Shown here: positions 12,879 through 23,340 of the stretch, piece after piece | How positions within the stretch are numbered: the stretch's first letter is position 1 | Layout of the letters: each line of letters begins with the position of its first letter | DNA from: Polytrichum commune | Lineage: Eukaryota > Streptophyta > Polytrichopsida > Polytrichales > Polytrichaceae | Assembly: GCA_950295325.1 (NCBI GenBank) | Contig: OX485806.1 | Location: 7,440,001 to 7,504,000, forward strand | Reading direction: 5' to 3' | DNA: 64,000 nucleotides | Program-made: the position numbers and the translations under genes | Notes under the pieces: model-generated | What the model was told of the DNA's origin: nothing | The model's database searches: none | Seen by the model: only the letters and a program-made list of their open reading frames with translations

Positions 12879-12906
12879 CTAGGGTTTAGGGTTTTAGGGT
12901 TTGAGG
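12879..12906. promoter_or_regulatory. Telo-box-like repeats upstream of the pseudogene
   Basis: Several TAGGGTTT units stand just upstream of the left duplication arm. Telo-boxes are common near the transcription start of plant translation and ribosome-biogenesis genes. The intact GRWD1 gene also has telo-boxes upstream (44,722-44,742), so this may be a relic of the duplicated promoter, although the intervening sequence does not align well. Confidence 0.35.
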
Positions 12907-12977
12907 CTTTCTCTCTTAATTTCTCTCTCTCAATTGTGTGTGCAACTTGGTATTGCAATTTCACAGCGAGGGAATTA

Positions 12978-13332
12978 CACTAAATATGATATTTAGTGTC
13001 ATATGGTAACTTTTCGGACGACACTTCTTATGAATAAGTTTACAAATACTGTCATGGATAATGGATGAGTTCATCCATTGGCCAAACACCCTACCTTCTC
13101 TTGTCAGCAACTTGTGATGAAATATTGTCTTGGATGATCGAAAATTGGATGAAAAACTACTTGATAAGTGACATTAATTACAACACTGTAAATCTATAAT
13201 CCCCCCAAAATTTTACAAGGAATGACAAAATAATGTTGGGTTAACATTTAGTGTTGGTGACACTATACCGTGGTTTACAATAGTATTGAGCAAGACAATT
13301 AGAATTGGTGACACTAAATATCATAATTAGTG
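12978..13332. mobile_element. 355-bp MITE, CACTAAATA family, TA target duplication
   Basis: The element runs from CACTAAATATGATATTTAGTG to ATATCATAATTAGTG and is flanked by TA on both sides. The intact paralogue has the uninterrupted site GGGAGTTAGCT where this copy has GGGAATTA, the element, then TAGCT, so insertion at TA is directly visible. Its terminal 21 bp are themselves a palindrome. It has no coding content. The TA duplication fits Tc1/mariner-type transposition, but the ends are not those of Stowaway. Confidence 0.85.
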
Positions 13333-13341
13333 TAGCTTACC

Positions 13342-16300
13342 GCACCAAGAAGAAAGGCAGCCGTGCCAAGAAGGCGAAGGCGAGTGCAAGTGCGAGTGTG
13401 GAGACGGCGATGGAAAATGGGGAAGCGGATTTGATTCTTACGGCGCCTTCCAAACCGGTGCGGCAACCACGTGTGGACGGAATTGAGGATGGCGAGGAAT
13501 TGCAGTTTGATTGCACTGTCTATGACTGCTTGGCATGCCTTCAACCTCGGCTGGCCATGCCCCAGGTGACCTGACCTACTTTGTGCCTGTGAAATTCCAG
13601 CTGTATGCCGTTTTGGTAGTTTTGGGTCTGTTCCGTTATGATTATGGTGTGAGAAACTAACGATCGTGTGGTTGCAGCTTTAATGTGATGCGGGATGAGC
13701 TGGGAGCTGTTCATCGCGGTATTTCCCATTCTGTATACTGCGTGGGTGGCACTCAGGTGGGTGTTGATTGTCCTTTTGATGTTGTTTTCAACAGGAAGTA
13801 TGTCTGTCAGCTATTGAATTCTGCATGGGTCCCTACTCTGCATTGATGATTACCTTTCAGACTTTGTCAAGTCTGACCTTGATTCCTGCATTGATCATGG
13901 AGCTGAAACAACAGTGATTTAGCCTATGTCGGGTTCTTTCTTCTTTGAATTCTGCTGGAAATGCAGTGAAAACACAAACTCTGAGTCTTGACTGGATGCA
14001 AAGATTCATATATTAGCATCTGAGAGTTTAATCTTCTAAGTTGTTGAGTATAATTGGGATCATGATAGGGGGCAAGCTGCCGTATTGTTATGTATAAGCG
14101 GACCAGCCATCAAACAATGCCATTGTACTGTGCGCATGACAAATATAACTGGGCAAAGGCGCAAACCCAAATTACCGTTGGCTATGGACGAGGATGACAA
14201 CGAAGGTGAGAGCGATAGCAGTAGCGATGAAGACGAAGATGAAGAGATGATGGCTGGTCAATCAGATCAGGCACCTCAATCGACCAAAACCTAATTTTTC
14301 AGGTGCAATAATTTGGCTGTTGCATGGCAGAGTTCAGGTCAGAGTTAAGTAATTGGAAAATTCAGGGTTTTTGGTCAAGTTAAATATGATTGTTCTGTAC
14401 CGAAATGTCCGTTCAAATGTATCCACGTTTTTGAATTTTTTTGTAGGTGCGGTTAGTGGCGCATCAAGGTTGTGTTAACAGAGTCCGACCTATGACCCAG
14501 CAACCTCACATTTTGGCAACTTGGGCTGATTCTAGCTACATCCAGGTACTGATCTGTTCCTAAATGGTTTTGAATTATCCACCTTCGAGGTTGAGTTTGT
14601 GGTGTTATGTAGTGTCCTTTAGGTGGACTTTATCCTTGGCATACACATTATAGGCTGACATAGTGAACACCTCGTCTCTTTCAGATCTGGGATATGGGAG
14701 CCCATATTCGTTCAATGGCAACTAGTGGACCTGATGCCCCAGGTGTAAAACAAGCCACTGTTCGTCAAGCACCTTTGCAAATATTTACAGGGCACAAGGA
14801 TCAGAGCTATAAGCTGGATTGGAGTTCAGGAACTCCTGGTCGTCTGCTTTCTGGTATACCTCAACTACATGTTTGCCAATTGTATAGGAATAGGCCAAGC
14901 TTATTGCAACTGTCGGACTTGGTTGAAATGTTAATTTCTGCTGAATGTGAGCTGGAATTTCTCACTTAGGGTTGCACCACGTTCTGCATTTGTCACATAA
15001 CTCTATACTTGAGATAGGATAGAAGTGTTGGTGTAGCCTTCTCTGATTAATGTGAGTTTTTGTATGGCTAGGTGATTGCAAGAATATGATTCACTTGTGG
15101 GAGCCAACCCCAGCAGGGAAGTAGGTGGTGGAAAAAACTCCATACTGAGGCCACATTGCCAGTGTTAAAGATCTGCAGGTTAGTTCAGTTGCCTGGACAG
15201 CAATTGCTTATTTGCTGATATCTTCTCTAGTTTCCCCTGAGTCATTGAAAGTTTGCGGTCTTTGAAGAGAAAATTTCAAATTTTTTGGATGAAATTCTAC
15301 TGGGGATCTTTCATATTGTCACCTTCCCTGCAACCAATACGTATAGTTTCTGATATGGTCAGTTGCTGATTAAACATGTTAGCAAGTTGCTTGACTGCTT
15401 CAGGTTGTGATGATGGCACTTTCCGGATCTGGGATTTGAGAACACTCAAGGTAATATGCACCCCTTGACGATCGTCATGACCCCTTTAAGGCATACGGTC
15501 GAGTAATTGTAGGATGCATTTGTGGCTCACTTCAAGTACCACACAGCACCCATCACATCAATTGAATGGAGTCTGCATGAAGCATCCACAGTTGGTGTTA
15601 CCTCAGCGGATCACCTGTTAACGTACTGCTCAACCCTTTCATCTCGATAAATTTGTTTGTTGGTTCTTTTCAGTGCACTTGTTCCTATTGTCTTGCCTGG
15701 GTAGAGCTTAAGCGCTCTAGATGCTCTTTGTAGACAAATGAATTAAATTGTTCTACATAGTATCTACAGAGAGTATTGAGAGTATGTAACAATTGATGTC
15801 TGTGGGGCTTCTGAAGTGCCGGGATTTTGGATTTCAGTCTAAAGTAGAGGACAATTGTGTGGTGCTGTGGATACTTAGCACTATATGCTAGGGTGTGCTC
15901 AGGGACTAGGCACTTTTTCTTGTCATAGATTTGTGTGAATGTAAGGCAGGGATTGAATATGATGAGATATTGAGGAATTTTAGCTTGTGAATGCAGGATA
16001 TGGGACTTGTCCTTAGAAAGGGATGCTGAAGAAGAGGCTCAGTACCAAGCTCAGCTGAAACAGAAGCAAGCAGAGGGGCCTGATGACTTACCTCCTCAAT
16101 TACTTTTTGTCCACCAGGTAACGATTCTGATTCAGGTGTTACCAATTATATCTATGCAGTTGTGTTCACAGAATTGATTATGGTGAAACCTGGCGAGTTG
16201 GATGTAGTTTTAGCCAATCAGCCATGTGTTGAAAGTTTTGGAAGAGCAAATTTTGATGGGGTGACTTTAAAACAGATAAAGTGAAAGAAAAGCTGAACAA

Positions 16301-16539
16301 TTTCCATGAGTGATGCTCTTGCTCAAGCTGCAGTGGAGTATGATCTGACAGTTTATAAGGACTCCTTGTAAACCGGCAACAGGTTTGACTAGAAATTGTT
16401 TTTTGTTTTGGTTGGTTGGTACAGGTCCAAAAGATTTGAAGGAGAGCCTCAAATACAAGGGATGCTGATTTGAAAATCAGGAGATGGCTTTAATGTATTT
16501 AGGCCATCCAATCTTGACAATGTACGAGGCGCTGAGTAA
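13342..16539 (+). pseudogene. GRWD1-like pseudogene with introns retained
   Basis: A dead copy of the gene at 39,226-43,011. Exon equivalents: 13,342-13,565, 13,678-13,756, about 14,098-14,300, 14,447-14,545, 14,685-14,853, 15,072-15,178, 15,378-15,450, 15,512-15,622, 15,997-16,117 and 16,425-16,539. The defects are numerous. The ATG is gone: GCT is followed by TACC and then GCACCAAG. Exon 1 has an extra G near 13,532. The exon 3 acceptor AG has become AA, and that exon has a 1-bp deletion and a stop near 14,292. Exon 6 carries TAG (15,122) and TGA (15,146). Exon 7 and intron 6 are deleted. The exon 8 acceptor is ATG instead of AGG. Exon 11 has lost about 10 bp and gained a stop. No functional WD40 protein can be made. 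Confidence 0.9.
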
Positions 16540-17842
16540 TTATTTACCCAAGAGTTAGTACAGGAGTGCTCTTCACATATTGGAAGTATTCTTCCAATGA
16601 ATTTAGTTATGAAGTGTCTCTGGTTTCAAATGAGAATTTAAAATCAGCATTTGGCTCCTTTGTTTTCAAGGTGGAATTGTTATTTGAGATCTAATTGAAA
16701 GTGCATGGTGGGCATAAGTATGTCTTTCAAGCATCTGGGTGCAGTGTCAGTCCACTCTTTAAGTAATGTGTAAGTCTATCTTCTAATTTAGGTCTGGCTA
16801 TGGAGTACTACTTATTCATGCCTCATTAAAAGAACCACGAGTTAATGTACCCACTAGGTAGATGAATCCTGTCAAAGGTGGCGTCTTCTTTTGGCATACT
16901 CAAAATCTTTGCAAGCATACTGGTTCAAGGTATTCCCCAATTTGGGCTGCATGCAATCACAGCCCTCATGATATTGGTATATTTATTTACCTTTTCTCCT
17001 ACTAATTTTGTTGAACCCAAATTTTTTCAGGGTCATAGACTGCATCTTAGATCATCCTGACCCTCACCAATGACAATGTTTCTTTCAGCAAACCCCTTTT
17101 GTGTGCATGGGGTTTTGATTTATGAATAGATATTCAGTGTCATGCTAGAATATTTAGGTAGTGCACACTATTTTTCAACTTGCATATGTATACTTACAAA
17201 TATTACAAAATTATGTATCTGGAAGACCTATTTTCAAGGGACTGCAGCAATTTGCTTCTTTGAGGCTCTGATCTGACACCATGAACAGTGAGTGGAGCAT
17301 GTGCGAGTGGCAGTGTAACCCGGTATCGTCGAACAGAAACTTGAGGTAACATGATTGAACTTCTACCTTTTTGGGCGACTTGGTCTAAATGGCAGCTGCG
17401 TCATGCAACACAAAGTTTGCAAGTATACGATATTTGGTGTGGCCCATACCGACATTGGTTCTTTGAGCTTTCTTGAAACAACCTGTGGAAAGCATCAACA
17501 CAAACCATCCTTTGTGTCCAGGTTTCTTTAAAAAAGGGCATCGTGTGTGCGGGAGATACTCTAGAAAAGTAAAATCTGACAGAGTGAGAGGGAATATTCC
17601 CCTTCTGGGAGTTCACAACTATCTTATATGATGCTTCATGAAACTCATATTTTTCTTTTTGAGTGCAAGATATTTTTGGTTTGGTGACTGGTCCACATTA
17701 AAATAATAATCATATAACTTTCTGCAGACAAATATCCATTTGTACCTACTAAGATGGTTTTCGCAGAGTATCTTGTGCGCGAAAGATCCCTAGGAAAGTT
17801 CAATTAGCTAGATAGATATAGAGAGAGAATCCAACAACCTCT

Positions 17843-18834
17843 ACTGGGGTAGCCTGTTCTGTCGACTGCAAACATTGCTCTCAAGTGGTTCATTTTAACC
17901 AGAATTCTTGGAAAAAGCTTTTGCAGGGTTTGAAATACTTGGAAGGTTAATCTTGAAGCACCTGAACCTGCAATTTTCACTCTGGAAGTTGACTCCATTG
18001 AACAAAGGTGACTTTGAAACAACATTTGACATATCTTAGAAAAATGAGAAAACTTCTTCAGGTCAATAGAGGTCAAATAAATGACATGCTCTCAACAACC
18101 ATACTTCATTGCAGTCGTTGAGTCAACTTGATGGCACAATTTTCATGTGTACTTCTCAAAGAACTCATGGATTAATTGACAAAACATTACTAGAATCATG
18201 GAGTTGTTCGTTTATTATTTATTATTTACTAAATGTATACTGGTTACAACATGGTCACAACGTTGTAGACCTACAACACCCAATTCACGAGATTTGTCTT
18301 CCCTGTACACCTAGATCCGTATACGTGTCCTAACACTGCTATTAATTCTCACATATTCAGACTGAAATCAATAATTACTATGCATAATATGAGTAATTTA
18401 AGCATCAATACCCACAAAGTTGGCCAGCGCTGCTGAGTAATGTGTAAAGAAAAAAATACTTTGAAACATCATATGAAAGATGCAACTTCAAGAGGTCTTT
18501 TTCAGACCATTTCTGGTTCTATCCACAAGGATGCACTCAAGGGGTGAGGTGACACTCTCATTGAGTGCATGGCTCTCTTTGTGTGAGTCAAACTTGATTG
18601 TGTGTTGGAGGGTCAAGTCTTCCTTGCGAGTCTCAATGTCATAATCACCAAACAAAACAATATAAGTGAAGAATGTCATTCTTATTGGTGATCATATGGA
18701 TCTAGTTAATTTACCATATAGATTGGCTACCGTAGGTTGATAGCAGTTTGGGTAGATTTTGTCCAACGATTCATTAAGTTTTTTTAAAAGGGATTAGGCG
18801 ATCCGTAAAAACATTTATGAAAAATAAGGTAAAC

Positions 18835-18865
<31 letters not shown>

Positions 18866-19039
18866 GCATATTCTACATACAAATCCATGTACTGTAACTT
18901 ATTTTTCATTCATTCAAAACTTTGGGTTGAGCTTTCCAACACACCAAATTTCCTAACATATAGGAATTTTGATAAATACTTTTTCTTTCATTTAGGCCAT
19001 CTAGCCCAATGATTTCCAAAAAAACGAGGTTGAATTATT
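17843..19039. other. Intergenic; (AT)n microsatellite
   Basis: No gene recognised. A pure (AT)n tract lies at about 18,834-18,860. Confidence 0.5.
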
Positions 19040-19240
19040 TTGTATTATTTTCCGCCCAACCGGCTATCAACCTACAATATTAAACCTAGATCAATTAGCA
19101 AGTTTAGTGCATGCAGTCCAATAATTTTTGAACAAGTGTCTTTTTGGTGTCCATTCTTAGATCCACACCTAACCATCCACCACTCAAATACGGATGTTCG
19201 TTTAACATCGGTGCTGACATTAGGGTCATTCATAATATGA
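19040..19240 (+). repeat. Dispersed repeat 'D', forward fragment
   Basis: It contains the family phrases GTGCATGCAGTCCAATAA, TTTTTGGTGTCCATTC, TTAGATCCACACCTAACCAT and CCACTCAAATACGGATGTTC, in the same order as copies at 22.7, 27.9, 44.9 and 62.1 kb. Confidence 0.6.
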
Positions 19241-19408
19241 TGACAAAATTGTGTTGAGTAGCCTTGCAAGCGATCATTGCGGGGGTGGTAGGCTACACCC
19301 AAAAAACATTTCAATTTTGCAATTCCCACAGTTGCATTGAATCAAAAATAGAATGTTTAAGCAAGGCAATGATATTTGTTTTGGCTTTAACGTTTGACAT
19401 GGCAAATA

Positions 19409-19588
19409 CATAGCATTATTTAGCAGTGTGTGTTCGTTCATGTGGGCCTTGAGAATATAATCATGGAATGCTCCAACCTAGTGCAAGGAAACTCGGATTA
19501 CGTTTGAATTTGTACTTGGTTGGGGCATCCCATGGTTATATTCTCAGGGCCCACATAAACGAACACATATTACTTAATAATGTTACGT
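19409..19588. mobile_element. Long hairpin / fold-back MITE
   Basis: Arms 19,429-19,478 and 19,518-19,567 are inverted repeats (TGTGTTCGTTCATGTGGGCC against GGGCCCACATAAACGAACACA). Weaker pairing extends outwards (TAGCATTATTTAGCAG against TTACTTAATAATGTTACG). The central loop is about 39 bp and there is no coding content. It is either a small MITE or a small-RNA hairpin locus. Confidence 0.65.
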
Positions 19589-19619
19589 AGTAAAATATTT
19601 TATGCATAACTATGGGGAT

Positions 19620-20040
19620 TATGTGGTCTGGTTCCCAACCACTAAGGTAGACGTGCCTAAATTGGTTACTTATATTAGTTAAACACCTATATTTGAGTGA
19701 TATATGGTTTGATATGGCTCCAAGAACATGTACCCAAAAGACTCATGTTTAAAAGAGAGTGGACTATGCACTCGAAATACGATAACCATTCTAAGTTTAA
19801 TAGTCAACATAATTGAGAAGACCTATATGATCACTTAACGAGCATGAGAATCTTCACTTTGCTAATGAATAAGATGTGCATATGAGCTCCGAAAATTATG
19901 AGAAAAGTGGCCACAACCTTGATTTGGATTTGCTAACCATCTCGTATGATAGTGTGTTTTGCATCTTAGGAGAAAGTGGGCTAGTTGGAAAAAGTAATCG
20001 TTTAAGACCCATTTACGTTAAAAGGACTCATAATCTATGA
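19620..20040 (-). repeat. Dispersed repeat 'D', reverse copy
   Basis: It shares, in reverse, the family phrases ATTTGAGTGATATATGGTTT, GGCTCCAAGAACATGTAC, ACGATAACCATTCTAAG, CAACATAATTGAGAAGACC and CTTCACTTTGCTAATGAATA with the 12.4- and 36.7-kb copies. Confidence 0.6.
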
Positions 20041-21880
20041 ATGTAGTTGGAATGTAATAGGTTCAAAATCCAGTCTCGTAGATTTATAAGTATCTAGTGG
20101 CCAAGAGAAGCGGTAAGACCAACACCCACGCCAAGAAAGCCGAAAGGTTTTTTTAAGTTGGATCTTGACTCCATGTGCTATGCTTACGGACTAGACATAA
20201 AGCATTGCCTTGACAAGGCATGTTTGTAGCTTAAACTATGTATTATAGCATGGTCTTACCAAGAGATAAATTTGTAATCTAGGAGGGTAGTAGATTTTAC
20301 ATCCATATTCATAGATTCATGTAGTGGCCAAGAACAAGTGGTTCGACCACTCCATTTTGGAAGTGTAAGTGTCTTTGAAAATTGAGCCCAACGTGCACCC
20401 CAAGAAAGACGCAAGGTGTTTGATTTGTATCGTGATTTGGTATGACCCTACCAAACTCACGCAATTAAACATAAAGTAAGGCCGCCTTCATGCATGAAAT
20501 ATTCCGCCTTTATTCCTTGCCGCCGGTTCCCAATCACTTAGATGGACTTTATGTTCTATGAAGGTGGTAGTAAATTCTACACCCAATTCGTAGATTTGGT
20601 AACCATGTAGTGGCTATGAACAAGTAGTAAGACCAATGTCATTCCATAGTGCAAGTAGTCTTCAAAACAAAGCCTCACACCGATACCAAGAAGGCCGCAA
20701 ACTTTCGAGTTGTAAGTTGACTCGGCATACCCTTTCCAAGCTTACATACTAGACAACATGAAAGCAACGACACGTTGAGGCATGCAATATTCTTCTTTAT
20801 TCATGTACTACACTAAATACGATATTTAGTGTCACTTACTATTTGGATTTATACAATGCTATATAATAATAATAATTATTAGTATTGATATGATTTTTTA
20901 CCAAGTAAAGTTGTTAATGATCTGTAATGTCCAAACAACCAATTCAACATTTATTGGTATGCAATATAAGATATACAATAAATAGATATAACATTGTGTG
21001 ATTCCAAATAGTGAGCGAGGTTGAATATCATATTTAGTGTAGTGTTTTCCCATCTACTAGATAGAATTATGGAACATGAAGTTAGTAGATTCTCGATCAA
21101 ATTCAATAGATTTGTACCCACCTAGTGGTCATGATTTGGTGGGAGAATCCATGACGTTTTTATAGCGTAGGTGCTCAATGCTATATAGCCCAACACCCAC
21201 CCCAATAAAGACACAAGCTTTTTGGAAGTGTATCTTGAGTCAATATGCCCCTTTTCCATGCTTACAAACCGAGACACAAAGCACCACCATCTAAATGCTT
21301 GCAATAACTCCTTTATTTTATTTTATTTTATTCCTTACCACTAGTTTTGGGGCTTCCACTAGACGGATTCACGATCTATGAAGGTAGTAGATTCTAGATC
21401 CATATTCATAGATTACGTAACTAGAGTGGCCACTCGGGAACTAGTGTTAAGGCGACGGAGTTCTCGTAGTGTAGGTGTTCATCACAACAAAGCCCAACAC
21501 TCACCCCAAGAAGGCAATGGGCTTTGTGAATTGTATCTTGACTCGGTATGCCCTTTCCAACCTTACATACGAGACGTAAAGCAATAGTGCCCTAAAGCAC
21601 GATATCAATATTCTTTCCTTTGTTCCTATACCATTGGTTCCCAACTACTAGAAGGATTCATAATCTTTGAACGTAGTAGATTCTAAGCCCATGTTCATAG
21701 AATTTGAAACCAAAGGTGGCCATGAACTACTAGAGTAGTGGTAAGATCACGACATTTTCTCTATAGTGTAGTGTTCATCAATACAAAGCCCGGCACCCAC
21801 CCCAAGAAGGCCAAGAGCTTTTGAGTTGTATCTTGACTTCGTATTTAAAGCACCGCTAAGTTGAGCCGCATGTGATATTT
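20041..21880 (+). repeat. Degenerate tandem array, ~290-bp unit, about six copies
   Basis: Recurring landmarks in order are: GTAGTAGATTCTA, CATATTCATAGATT, GTGGCCATGAACAAGTGG, AAAGCCCAACACCCACCCC, AAGAAGGCC..GCTTTTGAGTTG, TATCTTGACTCGGTATGCCC, TTACATACGAGACGTAAAGC and GGTTCCCAATCACTAG. The AAGAAGGCC-type landmark occurs near 20,128, 20,395, 20,690, 21,200, 21,505 and 21,797. Spacing is about 270-305 bp, except where a MITE (20,811-21,039) splits one unit. Units are diverged from each other, so the array is old. No long open frame runs through it. Confidence 0.7.
20811..21039. mobile_element. 229-bp MITE, CACTAAATA family
   Basis: It starts CACTAAATACGATATTTAGTG and ends ATATCATATTTAGTG, with TA on both outer sides. 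It lies inside one unit of the ~290-bp tandem array and so inserted after the array formed. The interior (TCTGTAATGTCCAAACAACC) differs from the 355-bp subfamily but resembles about 30,235-30,260. Confidence 0.8.
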
Positions 21881-22499
21881 TTCTTCTTCTCCTTTTCCCT
21901 TTTTCTTTATGTCGGCATTGGGTTAGAGAAGATACTTTAAGCGCTTTAGGGCAAGGTGGGAGGCCTCAAGGTTCACTTTTTAAGTGTGGGGGATATTCTT
22001 GCAAAATTCTCACCATTCAACTGCAAGAACTTTCAACACGTTAATGGAAGAAAAGAAAATTAAAACATCGTTGTTAGCCGACATGAATTTGAGCATGTTG
22101 ACCCTACCATGTTTAAGAGTCGTCTTGGTACATGTGTAGTGCCTAACTTTGCGGTAAGTAGGCTCAATTCAAATGTTATGTAGTTTCACTATTTGTCTTA
22201 TTGTGGGCAAAGATACCGGTTCTCGTTTGTTGTTTGATTTTTGCTAATTAAGAAATGGACATGTGAGGTGTTTGATGGTTGTTTGATGTGTTATTTCACT
22301 GTTATTTTGATTACTGTGCATTGTGTGTGTAGGTTTTCTAGTAGTTTTATACTTCTCGTATGGATGGAGCCTCTAGCTCCCATGTGGATGGTTAATAGTG
22401 GGTTGACTTTCCATCCTTAGGCTTTGATTGCTTCAATAGGGGGGCTATCCTTTTTTGTCTCTTTTGGTTTTGATAGCTTGTTCAATATAGAGCATTGTC
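21881..22499. other. Intergenic, nothing recognised
   Basis: AT-rich spacer with no gene-like frame and no clear repeat. Confidence 0.45.
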
Positions 22500-23340
22500 T
22501 AACGTATGTGGCCCTTATTGTGGGCACTTCCAACTTGACATAAAATCTTGGCCGTTTGATTAAATCATGAGTTTTCTCATCTGGTTAGCAATTGCAAATG
22601 ACGCATATTTTTGCTTTAAAGTTTCTAAATCAAAGTCGAGATGAACCTAGTTATAGGAGGCCAATCAACATGGAGATTTTTTAATACCTTTTTTTAAAAT
22701 TTAATTTTTTTAATAAAAATGATCACATAGGTCCCCCCCTTTATGTTAACCATTGAACCTAGAATGCTTGCTATAGTTTGAGCACATAAGCCGATCTCAT
22801 CACAACACATATTTTCTTGGTGTTTTTATTTTTATTTTTAAAATTGCAATTCTCATCATACACCACTAACCTTGCAAATAGGTGTCCAAACAACAAGATT
22901 GACAACATAAGGCCCACAAACCTTACAACGCTTGATACATAAAACTAACAAAATTCAAAGCCTCGTGACCTACCTACAAACATAAGGTAAGGTCAATGGG
23001 CCTTAAACGTACACCTTCAACTTTGCACCCACTTCTTGTAGAATATGAAACATGTGATTAGTGATAGATGATTGTCAAATCCAAATCCTGCCCATAGCCT
23101 TTCTCATAAATTTTGGAGTTCATATGAATATCTCATTCATTGTCAAAGTTCATGTTTGCTTTCTTACTAAATTATCATATAGGTCCTCTCAATTGAGATA
23201 CACTGAACACTAAACTTAGAATGATTAACAGATTTTGAACACATAGTCCAGTCTCTTCTAAGAACATGTGCTTGTGGTGTTTGTTATGAAATCTACACCT
23301 AATGACTTAGGACCACTCAATACATGTGTCCCTCTAAGAC
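22500..23340 (+). repeat. Dispersed repeat 'D', two adjacent forward copies
   Basis: 22,500-22,660 matches 2,150-2,280. From about 22,725 to 22,990 and again from 23,040 to 23,340 the D landmarks follow in order: GATCACATAGGTCCCCCC, TATGTTAACCATTGAACC, TTTGAGCACATAAGCC, then GAAACATGTGATTAGTG, GGAGTTCATATGAATATC and TTTTGAACACATAGTCCA. This is a head-to-tail pair. Confidence 0.6.

Larger units (their letters stand above)
12931..17842 (+). repeat. Left arm of a ~5-kb inverted segmental duplication
   Basis: This interval aligns in reverse orientation with 38,083-43,067, from AATTGTGTGTGCAACTTG (a 5'UTR intron/exon) through all the GRWD1 exons and introns into the 3' flank, ending at the shared phrase GAGAATCCAACAACCTCTAC. 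Beyond 17,842 and 38,083 the sequences diverge abruptly. This arm differs by a MITE insertion at 12,978-13,332 and several deletions. Retained introns show that it arose by DNA duplication, not reverse transcription. Confidence 0.85.

Noticed and set aside
12978-13332. Assignment of the CACTAAATA elements to the CACTA (En/Spm) superfamily because of the CACTA start
   Set aside because: The target duplication visible at the empty site is 2-bp TA, not the 3-bp duplication of CACTA elements.
13342-16539. Left GRWD1 copy as a processed retrocopy
   Set aside because: All introns except the deleted one are still present, so it arose by DNA duplication.
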